Part shown: positions 34,672 through 42,838 of the stretch, one piece after another
Numbering within the stretch: position 1 is the stretch's first letter
How the letters are laid out: each line of letters starts with the position of its first letter
From: Paraperibacillus esterisolvens
GTDB taxonomy: Bacteria; Bacillota; Bacilli; Bacillales; DSM-1321
Assembly (NCBI RefSeq): GCF_046237625.1
Contig: NZ_CP143545.1
Span: 4,154,001-4,218,000, forward strand
Direction: 5' to 3'
Length of the DNA stretch: 64,000 bases
The notes under the pieces: generated by a model
Told to the model about the DNA's origin: nothing
The model's database searches: none
What the model saw: only the letters and a program-made list of their open reading frames with translations
Made by a program: the position numbers and the translations under genes

Positions 34672-34700
34672 ATTTTAACATACTGCCAGCTTGTTCTCAA
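34672..34700 (-). promoter_or_regulatory. Promoter of the SRPBCC-arsR operon
   Basis: On the minus strand TTGAGA (34695-34700) and TAAAAT (34672-34677) are 17 bp apart. Confidence 0.6.
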
Positions 34701-34876
34701 GTGCTCAGAGTAATTTCTGTGTGAATTTGCTTCTCTATATACCGGGCTGCCTGTATGATTGCTTGAGTGTATGTATTCAATGATGGCCCCTCCTCTGCCG
34801 CTCGCGTTCTATGATTCAATTATAAAAGGTTTTTATTTATATTTTTTGATCTCAATTGCTATTTTTATATAAAAGT

Positions 34877-34912
34877 GAAAAAAAGCCGTTATCCCGTAGA
34901 GGGAACGGCTTT
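34877..34912 (-). terminator. Terminator of the flavodoxin-like oxidoreductase gene
   Basis: On the minus strand AAAGCCGTT, a 13-nt loop, AACGGCTTT, then a T run. The parS site lies between the gene's stop and this hairpin. Confidence 0.75.
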
Positions 34913-34919
34913 CATCATA

Positions 34920-34935
34920 TGTTTCACGTGGAACA
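34920..34935. other. parS chromosome-partition site
   Basis: The plus strand reads TGTTTCACGTGGAACA, whose complement TGTTCCACGTGAAACA is the known B. subtilis parS (Spo0J/ParB binding) sequence. Such sites cluster around the chromosome origin, so this places the window in the origin domain. It sits in an intergenic stretch. Confidence 0.85.
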
Positions 34936-34971
34936 TCGAGATCTGGATGCGATCAATCAAACGCCCTATCT

Positions 34972-35601
34972 TCAGCTTTCTATTACGTTTCCCTCAGCAG
35001 GAATCGGATGTTCCTTTAAAAGCCTGGCAAAGTGAATGAGATTATGACCCAGGATTTTAGCATGCTGCATCGTGAATTCATTTTGATTTCCCTTCGCTTC
35101 TATATAGGATGGCCCGGGGCCTGCTTCGCCAACCCAATACGTATCCGCATTTGGCGGTATGGTGAACCCGATATGTGACAATCCATAAATGAGGTAGCTC
35201 GCTACATTCTTAGCGCCATCCTCATTCCCGGTCACAACCGCACCTCCTACCTTGTTGTAATACAGATATTGTCCTTTCTCATTGGTAAGGCTGCTTCCTC
35301 CATATAACCTCTCCACAGTCAGTGTTGCCAGGCTGCTTTGCTCTCCCAGCCAGACAGGGGAACCAATCACCACAATATCCGCCTGCTTCACTTTCTCAAA
35401 GATGACCGGCCATTCATCCCGCTCATCCACCGCTTCATATGTGATGCCAAAGCCAATATGATAATCAGCCATCGTGAGGACTTCCGTAACCGCCCCATAT
35501 TCATTAAAAACTTTAATTACCTCATCAAGCAATGCGCCTGTATTTGAAGGCTGGCTGCTTCCTTTGAGCGTGCAATTTAGAATCAATGCTTTAATTGTCA
35601 T
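34972..35601 (-). CDS. NADPH-dependent FMN reductase / flavodoxin-fold oxidoreductase
   Basis: A 209-residue flavodoxin-like protein. The FMN phosphate loop is in ALILNCTLKGSSQPSNTGALLDE near residue 5, and the flavin segment is QADIVVIGSPVWLGEQSSLATL near residue 75. The start at 35601 (MTIKALILNC) fits the fold, and GGGGAT precedes it; a longer reading adds 29 residues without family match. It probably reduces quinones or flavins. It stands alone. Confidence 0.82.
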   Translation of the reverse strand: MTIKALILNCTLKGSSQPSNTGALLDEVIKVFNEYGAVTEVLTMADYHIGFGITYEAVDERDEWPVIFEKVKQADIVVIGSPVWLGEQSSLATLTVERLYGGSSLTNEKGQYLYYNKVGGAVVTGNEDGAKNVASYLIYGLSHIGFTIPPNADTYWVGEAGPGPSYIEAKGNQNEFTMQHAKILGHNLIHFARLLKEHPIPAEGNVIES

Positions 35602-35701
35602 CCCTTCATCCCCTTTTGGAAAGATATAAGGGTCTTTTTCCCTAAGGGAGACGCACATAACCACCACAGGGATCCGCAATGGATCCATGATGGTTTTTCT
35701 T

Positions 35702-35731
35702 CAAAAAAAGCAGCTGCCGCTGGCAGCTCCT
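35702..35731 (-). terminator. Terminator of the glycerate operon
   Basis: On the minus strand AGCTGCC, AGC, GGCAGCT, then a run of seven T after GC. Confidence 0.8.
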
Positions 35732-35739
35732 CCTGTTAT

Positions 35740-36876
35740 TTACCTTTTGGCTATCTTCATAGCTGCCGCAATGCTCCTTGCTGTTCTTTCGATATACTCT
35801 CCTGCATGTTCCAATGCATCCGGGAGTGTGGTTATGCCGGGAACGATGGTGAAAAGTGCATCAATTCCATGCTCATAAACCACTTCGCTGTCCATCGACA
35901 GTGATCCTGCCATGGCAATGACTGGCACACCATATTTTTTTGCAGCCTTTGCTACTCCTATTGGCGTTTTTCCATGGATGGTCTGGCTGTCGATGCGCCC
36001 TTCACCCGTTATGACCAGGTCGGCATCCTTCACAGCTTCCTCAAATCTCACAGCTTCGAGGACAATCTGGACTCCTTTTTTCAATTCAGCTTGAAGGAAA
36101 GCGAGCAGCCCCGCACCCAGACCACCCGCTGCACCGGCACCCTCTGTATCTCTGAAGGATTTCCCGAGCGCTCTTTCTGCTATGTCGGCAAAGTGTGTGA
36201 GATTCTGGTCAAGCAGCTCTACCATTTCTGGACTGGCGCCTTTTTGAGGGCCAAAGACAGCTGATGCGCCGCTCCGCCCTGTCAATGGATTATCCACATC
36301 GCACGCTGCTTCAATTCTTACATTCTGCAATCTCACATCCAGGCCGGACAAGTCGATTGTGTCAAGCTCACGAAGTGCACCGCCTCCAGGACCTATTTCT
36401 TTACCGGCAGCATCCAGCAGTCTTCCCCCAAGCGCCTGGATCATCCCAGCGCCTCCATCATTCGTGGCACTTCCGCCAATTCCAATGATGATATGCTTTA
36501 CGCCCGTATCAAGTGCTGCAGCAATTAACTCTCCCGTTCCCCTGGTTGTTGTGACCAGCGGGTTACGCTCTGCAGGAGGCACCAGGTGCAGCCCGGAAGC
36601 AGCCGCCATCTCAATCACAGCCGTCTGCCCATCGCCGCTAAGCCCATAGAATGCTTTAACAGGCTTGCCAAGCGGGCCGGTCACGGTCCGCTCCTCTATT
36701 CTGCCCCCCGTGGCATCCACCAGTGACTGTACCGTTCCTTCTCCGCCGTCTGCCATCGGCAGCCTGCAATATTCTGCATCAGGGAAGATGGATTTGAATC
36801 CTGTCTCAATGGCACGGGCAGCTTCCAGTGAAGTTAAGCTCTCTTTAAATGAATCAGGTGCTATCACGATCTTCAT
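35740..36876 (-). CDS. glxK: Glycerate kinase
   Basis: A 378-residue glycerate kinase of the GlxK/GarK family, which phosphorylates D-glycerate with ATP. Typical segments are KIVIAPDSFKESLTSLEAARAIETG at the start, CRLPMADGGEGTVQSLVDATGG near residue 40, and GIGGSATNDGGAGMIQALGGRL near residue 130. The C-terminal VITGEGRIDSQTIHGKTPIGVA and FTIVPGITTLPDALE complete the family pattern. The start at 36876 has GGGAGG upstream. It is cotranscribed behind a GntP-family permease and a CdaR regulator, so the unit is for glycerate or related sugar acids. Confidence 0.94.
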   Translation of the reverse strand: MKIVIAPDSFKESLTSLEAARAIETGFKSIFPDAEYCRLPMADGGEGTVQSLVDATGGRIEERTVTGPLGKPVKAFYGLSGDGQTAVIEMAAASGLHLVPPAERNPLVTTTRGTGELIAAALDTGVKHIIIGIGGSATNDGGAGMIQALGGRLLDAAGKEIGPGGGALRELDTIDLSGLDVRLQNVRIEAACDVDNPLTGRSGASAVFGPQKGASPEMVELLDQNLTHFADIAERALGKSFRDTEGAGAAGGLGAGLLAFLQAELKKGVQIVLEAVRFEEAVKDADLVITGEGRIDSQTIHGKTPIGVAKAAKKYGVPVIAMAGSLSMDSEVVYEHGIDALFTIVPGITTLPDALEHAGEYIERTARSIAAAMKIAKR

Positions 36877-36922
36877 GGTCCCTATCCTCCCTTTCTTATA
36901 AATTCCGCTTTCCTGCATCCTG

Positions 36923-38191
36923 CTATCCAAACAGCTTAAACACCCCGAAAATGAGTGTAGATATGACGGCGAGAGTCAAACCGACCAGCGATTCATATGG
37001 CATTAGCTTCAATCGTTCTTTAATATCCATATTGACGCTTCCTGCTGTAGCGTGGAAAAAGCTGCCGTGCGGCAGATGGTCGAGCACTGTAGCACCGGCA
37101 TGAATCATGGCCGCACCGGCAAGGGCAGATACTCCAAGGCCCAGAATGGTGCTGCTGAATACGCCGCTGGCCACTGCTGTCCCTGCTGTAGTAGAGGCTG
37201 TTGCAGCCGACATGAATATTCCTGAAGCCGGGGCAAGCAGGTAGGCCGGCAGGCCGGAAGAGCTTAATGCATCTATAAATACATCTTTTAATCTAGAATT
37301 GGCTATGATGCCCGCCAAGGTCCCGGTTCCGAGGAGCATGATGGCCACTCCTGACATCCTGGTTAACCCGGATATCGCATAATCATTGATTTTCCTGGTC
37401 TTTTTCATGGCAATGGCACCAGCCATTCCTCCAATTGGGAGGGCAACCATCGGATCGATGCTGATATCAAATAATGGCCTCAGGGCAAGCAGAATGATTG
37501 TAACCAGAGGACCGGCAAGGGCTGTGATAAATAAAGGCACTTTTGAGTTCTCTATCATTTCTATATCCCCGCTTATTACTGCAGAGCCTTTATGGACAAG
37601 TTTCTTCGCGATGATATAGGTGACTGCTAGTCCGAATATGGCTGGAATGATGCCGGCAGCCATTATAGAGGTAAGCGGTACGTTAAAGGTATCAGAGGCT
37701 GCAATCGCATTTGGATTTGGCGACATGAGGTTCCCCGCCTTGCCTCCACCTATCATGGCAATCAATATGGCCGTTTTGGACAGCTTTGCCCTCTGGGCGA
37801 TGGCAAGCGCAATCGGCGAAACAGTAATGACCGCTACGTCTATAAAGACTCCGACTGCTGTCAGGATCATGGTGGCTATCGCGAGAGCGAGCAGTGCACG
37901 AGCCTCACCCAGTTTTTTGACGATCGTTTCGGCAATGGACAAGGCCGCCCCGGATTCAATCAGTACACCGGCCAGGATCCCGGCAGCCAGAATTCTAAGC
38001 ACAGCGGGAATGATGCCTTTGGCACCTTCCATCATCAAATTTACGGTATCTGTAATATTAACTCCGCCAATGAGGCCGCCAATCAATGCTCCGGCTATCA
38101 TCCCATAAGCTGGCGGCACCTTTTTCAGGATCAATATGATGGCAATGACAAGGGCACAGACAGCCCCGAAAGCGCTTACTGTAATATCCAT
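36923..38191 (-). CDS. GntP-family permease, probable glycerate transporter
   Basis: A 422-residue membrane protein with 12 or more helices, of the GntP ion-transporter superfamily. It has AYGMIAGALIGGLIGG near residue 30, LIESGAALSIAETIVKKLG near residue 80 and IAMIGGGKAGNLMSPNPNAIAASDTF near residue 143. It ends 46 bp before glxK and follows cdaR in the same direction. Context points to D-glycerate, but family members also carry gluconate and other hydroxy acids. A cre-like site and a 20-bp palindrome lie in its upstream region. Confidence 0.85.
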   Translation of the reverse strand: MDITVSAFGAVCALVIAIILILKKVPPAYGMIAGALIGGLIGGVNITDTVNLMMEGAKGIIPAVLRILAAGILAGVLIESGAALSIAETIVKKLGEARALLALAIATMILTAVGVFIDVAVITVSPIALAIAQRAKLSKTAILIAMIGGGKAGNLMSPNPNAIAASDTFNVPLTSIMAAGIIPAIFGLAVTYIIAKKLVHKGSAVISGDIEMIENSKVPLFITALAGPLVTIILLALRPLFDISIDPMVALPIGGMAGAIAMKKTRKINDYAISGLTRMSGVAIMLLGTGTLAGIIANSRLKDVFIDALSSSGLPAYLLAPASGIFMSAATASTTAGTAVASGVFSSTILGLGVSALAGAAMIHAGATVLDHLPHGSFFHATAGSVNMDIKERLKLMPYESLVGLTLAVISTLIFGVFKLFG

Positions 38192-38228
38192 GCAGTTTCC
38201 CCTCCGCTATTTTGCTAGTTTTCTATAT

Positions 38229-38242
38229 TGTAAGCGGTTTCT
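38229..38242. promoter_or_regulatory. Candidate cre site of the glycerate permease gene
   Basis: TGTAAGCGGTTTCT matches 13 of 14 cre positions and lies 37 bp upstream of the permease start. Confidence 0.5.
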
Positions 38243-38295
38243 GATGAGTTTACATTGTGAATGGTGATGAAATTTGCCCGCTTTTCCCTCTCACT

Positions 38296-38315
38296 GATTG
38301 TGCAAATGCACAATC
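38296..38315. promoter_or_regulatory. 20-bp palindrome, candidate CdaR operator
   Basis: GATTGTGCA, two bases, TGCACAATC: perfect 9-bp arms. It overlaps the last bases of cdaR and lies about 105 bp upstream of the permease, a position that suits an activator. No T-tract follows, so it is not a terminator. Confidence 0.5.
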
Positions 38316-39423
38316 ATCTCAGCTCATGAACCAATCTCGCGGTATACAGCTCCATAAGATCTTTTACATTCCGGGGATCTTTACTTGTCATCTCAGCAAT
38401 TTTGTCCAGCCGGTACCTCAGTGTATTTCGGTGAATGAAAAGACTCTCTGCCACCCTGCTCAAGTCTCCTCCCTCTTTTATATATACATCAAGTGTATGT
38501 ACAAGCTCCTTGTTTCCCTGCCCCAAAAGTTTCTGATAAAAAGAGAATGCTGGCTGATCATATTCATCCTTCGCAAGCTTTACAAGCATTGTCTCTATCC
38601 TGAGATCTTCATAGCGGTAGATGCTGGCATCCGGAAGAATCCTGCTTCCTGCAAGGATTGCTCTCTGTGCCTGCTGAAAGGAATACTTTAATTCCTTAAG
38701 GCCGGGTGCCATTCCGCCGCTGCCGATCAGCATTCCTCCCTCTGCAGCTGCCAGAAGCCTCTTCAGAAAAGCTGTCAATTCGTCTGGAGGAACTGTTCCG
38801 GCCTTCTCTTTAAGGATGACGATTTCATTTCCCAGCGTTACACCGGCCAGGTCATTCTTCCCTAGCTGATATTGAACAGATTTAATCAGCTCCTGATTTG
38901 CATCTGGATCTACTGGCTTTAAAACTATCGCCATTCTGGGCTTTGCTAAATCCAGTCCCAATATCCCTGCACGTTCCTTGATCCAGTCCTCATTCAAGCC
39001 TTCTTCTGATATGAGCTGATTCACGATCTCACTTTGAATCCTTTGCTTCCATTGGACTCTCTCCAGTAAAAAGGATTGCTCCAGTACTAATTCTGCCGCC
39101 ATTTTCACAAGCTGGGCGTAATGCTGGATCTGCCGGGGCTCCCCGGTAATCCCCACCACACCAACTATTTGTTTATTGAAGCGGATTGGAAGATTGATCC
39201 CCGGCTTAGAGCCTTTCATCCTTCCAGCCCTGTCTTCATCAATCTCCAGACTCTCCCCATTTTTAAGAACAAGAACTGCCCCGTCATGAAGCTGATGAAT
39301 CCTCCCGCTGTCACCTGAACCTATGATGATTCCTTTTTCGTTCATCACATTGATATTTGTATTTATGATTTTCATGGTCCGATCCACAATTTCCTGTGCC
39401 AGCTCATGAGTTAAAAACTGCAT
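38314..39423 (-). CDS. cdaR: CdaR-family sugar-diacid regulator
   Basis: A 369-residue transcription factor. The N-terminal sugar-diacid recognition domain (residues 1-130) opens with LTHELAQEIVDRTMKIINTNINVMNEKG and includes GINLPIRFNKQIVGVVGITG. A GGDEF-like central part follows. The C-terminal PucR helix-turn-helix is at VAESLFIHRNTLRYRLDKIAEMTSKDPRN. CdaR activates glycerate, galactarate or glucarate genes in other bacteria. Here it lies just upstream of the permease and glxK, so glycerate control is likely. A palindrome overlaps its end. Confidence 0.93.
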   Translation of the reverse strand: MQFLTHELAQEIVDRTMKIINTNINVMNEKGIIIGSGDSGRIHQLHDGAVLVLKNGESLEIDEDRAGRMKGSKPGINLPIRFNKQIVGVVGITGEPRQIQHYAQLVKMAAELVLEQSFLLERVQWKQRIQSEIVNQLISEEGLNEDWIKERAGILGLDLAKPRMAIVLKPVDPDANQELIKSVQYQLGKNDLAGVTLGNEIVILKEKAGTVPPDELTAFLKRLLAAAEGGMLIGSGGMAPGLKELKYSFQQAQRAILAGSRILPDASIYRYEDLRIETMLVKLAKDEYDQPAFSFYQKLLGQGNKELVHTLDVYIKEGGDLSRVAESLFIHRNTLRYRLDKIAEMTSKDPRNVKDLMELYTARLVHELR

Positions 39424-39517
39424 GCTTCATACCTGCCTTCCCTTATGTACCATCCTGATCGATACTATTAGTTTATCACTTCATTCCCTATTTAATTGGC
39501 TCGTGAGGAAGGTTTCC

Positions 39518-40259
39518 ATGCAGCCTATGTGGAATTTTAATCACTGGGAATATAATGGGATGGAGGAAACACTGATGGACTACTTACTCGAAAGAGCTGG
39601 AGACGGCATTTATGCTCTCGCAATATGGGATTCCAGCTGGAATTCTTATAATAACTGCTATATTTTACTGGGTGATAAAGGGGTAGCTCTCATTGACTGC
39701 GGAAAAAAGGAGCACTCGCCTTATCTCATACAAGCACTGCATGAGCTTGGCAGGACTCCAGAGGACGTATCTCTCCTTTTAGCCACCCATGGACATGAAG
39801 ATCATATCCAGAACGAAGATTTATTTCCTCATGCAAAAAAATATATCCACCCTCTTGATAAGGAGCTTAGTGCACGTCCTGACAGCTTCCAGGCATTGAA
39901 TGACCGCGGGGATTTCGAAGGATTTCAGTATGAACTTGCTGGTTTTCACAGCCCTGGTTCAGTGATTCTCTTCCATAAAGAATCCCGCACTCTCTTCTCT
40001 GGGGATTTCCTTTGCTTTTTCGGCGATCCGCTTCCAAAAGGAAGGTCTCGTTTCAAAGGGCAGTGAGCTGAGGGATGCATGGCTTCAGTATATAAAGGAT
40101 GGCGGCGTACCTGCCGGGCAGCTGGAGCCTTTTACAGAAGGTCTGAAGCAATTACAAGCCTTTGAGGCTGAAACCTTGTGCACGGGGCATGGGGGGGTGC
40201 TGGCTGGGGATATTGGAGGGTTTTTTGCTGACCTTTTGGAGGCGGGATCAAAGCTATGA
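39518..40259 (+). pseudogene. MBL-fold metallo-hydrolase gene with a one-base frameshift
   Basis: The first part encodes an MBL protein with the zinc motif THGHEDHIQ and the following segments FHSPGSVILFHKESRTLFSGDFL. At AAAAGGAAGG near 40040 the frame breaks. Removing one G restores LPKEGLVSKGSELRDAW and a frame running to a stop at 40257-40259 that includes ETLCTGHGGVLAGD. The restored product would be about 246 residues. GAGGAAGG precedes the ATG at 39518. It is read convergently with ldh. Either a real frameshift or an indel error at a short homopolymer. The substrate is unknown. Confidence 0.75.
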
Positions 40260-40265
40260 AAAACT

Positions 40266-40300
40266 AAAGGAACCAAGGCTGCTGCCCTGATTCCTTTTTT
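40266..40300. terminator. Weak terminator between convergent genes
   Basis: AAAGGAA and TTCCTTT arms around an ~18-nt loop, with a T run on the right; the stem is short. Confidence 0.4.
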
Positions 40301-40320
40301 CTCTTTATTCCGGATTTAGC

Positions 40321-41253
40321 TTATTCAAACACACTTGCTTGTATGGCTTTTAAGGTGCTGACCGACTGCGCAAGCTTCTCTTTTTCACTTTCATCCAATG
40401 AAAGCTCCATAATATTCTTGATCCCGGAGCGGTTAATGGTGACAGGCATGCCGATGAACACATCACTATGCCCGTTCTCGCCTTCCAGCAGGACGCCTGC
40501 AGGGAGTACAGCATTCTCATTCTTCAATATCGCCTTTGTGATCCTGGCCAGTCCCATGGCGATTCCATAGTAAGTGGCACCCTTGGCTTCGATGATTTTA
40601 TAAGCTGCGTCCCTGACCTCCCGGGCTATTTCCTCTTTTCTTTCCTGAGTCAATTTCGGTGCAATCGGTGTTCCCTAAATATTGGCTGTGCTCCAGACCG
40701 GGACCTGGGAATCCCCATGCTCGCCGATGATATAGGCATGGATGCTTGCCGGGGCTGTATCAAACTCTTCCCCAAGCATGGAGCGGAATCTTGCTGTATC
40801 AAGCATAGTCCCGGAACCAATGATTCTTTCTTTTGGGAGCCCAGAGAATTTCCAGACGGCATAAGACAGAATATCGACCGGGTTCCCCGCTGTCAGGAAA
40901 CTGCCATTGAAGCCGGAAGCCATGATTTGCGCAACGATGCTTTTATATATGTTTACATTTTTACTTAACAGCTCCAGCCGGGTTTCTCCAGGTTTCTGTG
41001 CTGCTCCTGCGCACAATACGACGATGGCTGCGTCCCGGCAGTCGGTATAGGATCCAAATTTGATATGGACCGGACTTGGGGCATACACCATCCCGTGAGC
41101 AAGATCCATTACATCGCCTTTTGCTTTTTCCTCATTCAAGTCCACCACAACCAATTCATCACACAGCCCTTGATTGATCAGTGAATAAGCATAGCTTGAA
41201 CCAACAGCTCCTGTTCCTACTAAAACGACTTTATTTCCCTTTATGAGGTTCAT
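40321..41253 (-). pseudogene. ldh: L-lactate dehydrogenase gene with an in-frame amber codon
   Basis: The complete frame would give a ~310-residue NAD-dependent L-lactate dehydrogenase. The Rossmann motif VVLVGTGAVGSSYAYSL, the substrate Arg in ETRLELLSKN, SGTMLDTARFR and the catalytic His in IGEHGDSQVPVWS are all present. After STANI a TAG codon (40675-40677) interrupts it; the same frame then resumes with GTPIAPKLTQERKEEIARE to a normal end. One base change (from GAG, AAG, CAG or TGG) explains the stop. The upstream part alone would lack the C-terminal third and be inactive. GGGAGG precedes ATG at 41253. Two Rex operators remain intact upstream. Confidence 0.85.
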
Positions 41254-41270
41254 CTGAACAGCCTCCCATT

Positions 41271-41288
41271 TTGTGAATGAATTCACAT
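41271..41288. promoter_or_regulatory. Rex operator, ldh-proximal
   Basis: TTGTGAATGAATTCACAT matches the Rex consensus TTGTGAANNNNTTCACAA at 13 of the 14 defined positions. It lies 17 bp upstream of the ldh start. Confidence 0.7.
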
Positions 41289-41380
41289 TATTTTAAGGGT
41301 TCTTCCTATGATAAATAAGTTAAACTATATAGAGATATTGTATTATATGAATAGAATAAAACCTACTTTTCATCTAAATA

Positions 41381-41398
41381 TTGTGAAGTAATTCACAA
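41381..41398. promoter_or_regulatory. Rex operator, ldh-distal
   Basis: TTGTGAAGTAATTCACAA is a perfect Rex site about 128 bp upstream of ldh. Rex represses fermentation genes when NADH is low. Confidence 0.88.
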
Positions 41399-41448
41399 AT
41401 AAATTATATTATATTTCCTTTCTTCACGCAAGTTCTTAAATGCAGCAT

Positions 41449-41480
41449 AAAAGCCCTAAAAGCAAGACTTCAAGGGCTTT
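41449..41480 (-). terminator. Terminator of the diguanylate cyclase gene
   Basis: On the minus strand AAAGCCCT, a loop of about 15 nt, AGGGCTTTT. Confidence 0.65.
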
Positions 41481-41487
41481 CTCAGCA

Positions 41488-42522
41488 TTAAACCAGCGTA
41501 ACCATGTTCCGTCCATTATTTTTCGATATATACAGCCCCTGATCCGCCCTGATGAGCAGTGAGTCGACCGTATCCCCCTGCCTGAATTCCGTCACACCAA
41601 AGCTGACCGTCTGCCTGCCGGCATGGGTAAAAGGGAAGTTCCGGATCTGCTCCAGCAGATGCGCCGCCAGCGATGCACCCTCTTCTCCTGATAAATCAGT
41701 AAGGATAATGAACTCTTCCCCGCCCCATCTTCCAAACAATTCATGTTCTGATAGAAAGCTTTTTACCAGTGATGACAGTTCCCTTAAGACAGAATCACCA
41801 GACTTATGACCAAAATGATCGTTGACCTTTTTAAAGTGGTCCACGTCAAAGAAAATAAGCGTCAGCCTTTTGCCTGAACCCTGCAGATCTTGGATGCGGC
41901 TTTCTAATGAAGCATCAATGTGATGCCGGTTGGAGATGCCTGTCAGTGCATCCGTAAAGGCGTATTTTTTTATCCCCTCAATCTCGGTAAACAGGCTGAA
42001 AAGATAGATGGAAGAATAAAAGACCAATATGTAAAAAAGGTAAGCAAAATAAAACTGAGCCAATGATACCAAAGAGCTGCCCGTCAGATGTGAAAGATTG
42101 CCGATACCAATCATTAATAAAATCAAGAAAACAGCGAGGGAGTAAACAGTCCCCTGTCTGCCTCTTAAAATCAAAAAGAATGTCAGCAGTACCGCCGGCA
42201 CCCATATTACAGATACACCGATTTTCACATCCTGTCCCACACCTAAAGAATGAATAATGGCATCGTAGACAATGGCTATATGAGCAAAGGTTATAATAAA
42301 AAGTGTCGACAGCTCCACAAAGCGCATTAGGCGCTTTCTATATACCAGAATCCAGCTTAGCAGATACCATGCCAGCAGGAACTTTGACAGGAAGATGGAA
42401 AGCCCCTTCTGTTCTTTATTGGTCTCCATAAAAATATAAGTGATGATTGCCAATACAATCAGAGGAATCATGCTTAAATACAGCACCCTCTTAAACTCCT
42501 CAAAAGATGCAAATTTTTTCAA
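41488..42522 (-). CDS. Membrane diguanylate cyclase (GGDEF domain)
   Basis: A 344-residue protein with about six transmembrane helices in residues 10-185, then a GGDEF domain (ALTGISNRHHIDASLESRI, LTLIFFDVDHFKKVNDHFGH, and the catalytic GRWGGEEFIIL). The GGEEF signature is intact, so c-di-GMP synthesis is expected. An RxxD inhibitory site is not seen at the usual place. No EAL domain is present. TTG is the start with AGAGGAG upstream. The membrane part is not a recognised sensor, so its signal is unknown. Confidence 0.9.
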   Translation of the reverse strand: MKKFASFEEFKRVLYLSMIPLIVLAIITYIFMETNKEQKGLSIFLSKFLLAWYLLSWILVYRKRLMRFVELSTLFIITFAHIAIVYDAIIHSLGVGQDVKIGVSVIWVPAVLLTFFLILRGRQGTVYSLAVFLILLMIGIGNLSHLTGSSLVSLAQFYFAYLFYILVFYSSIYLFSLFTEIEGIKKYAFTDALTGISNRHHIDASLESRIQDLQGSGKRLTLIFFDVDHFKKVNDHFGHKSGDSVLRELSSLVKSFLSEHELFGRWGGEEFIILTDLSGEEGASLAAHLLEQIRNFPFTHAGRQTVSFGVTEFRQGDTVDSLLIRADQGLYISKNNGRNMVTLV

Positions 42523-42751
42523 TATCGTTATCTCCTCTGGTATGGCAATACTATTATTCTCTCGTTTTAAAAAGTCCAGCTTGTCATACCTGCTATATTA
42601 CTTATAATATTTATCGGAGAATATAGGTTTATTTATATCTTCATTTCAAACTTTTTGAAATCAAAATTTTTTTCCTGCCTGTAATTTGTAATAAAATGTT
42701 CACAATACCAGGGCAATTTTTTTAAAAAAAGCCAAATGAAAATCTTTCTCT

Positions 42752-42778
42752 TTGACAATGCAATAGGTTTTATATAAT
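42752..42778 (+). promoter_or_regulatory. Promoter of ahpCF
   Basis: TTGACA (42752-42757) and TATAAT (42773-42778) with a 15-bp spacer; the overlapping TAATAA would give 17 bp. Confidence 0.65.
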
Positions 42779-42791
42779 AATGAATCTCGAA

Positions 42792-42806
42792 TTAGAATTA
42801 TTCTAA
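42792..42806. promoter_or_regulatory. PerR box of ahpCF
   Basis: TTAGAAT-T-ATTCTAA is a perfect 7-1-7 inverted repeat, differing from the PerR consensus TTATAATNATTATAA at one symmetric pair. It lies downstream of the -10 box, so PerR would repress until peroxide appears. Confidence 0.8.
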
Positions 42807-42838
42807 TGAGAAGCTCAACTTACAGGAGGATGTTACAT

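Noticed and set aside
40675..40677. Pyrrolysine recoding at the ldh TAG
   Set aside because: Pyrrolysine is not expected in Bacillaceae or in lactate dehydrogenase; nonsense mutation or error is simpler.
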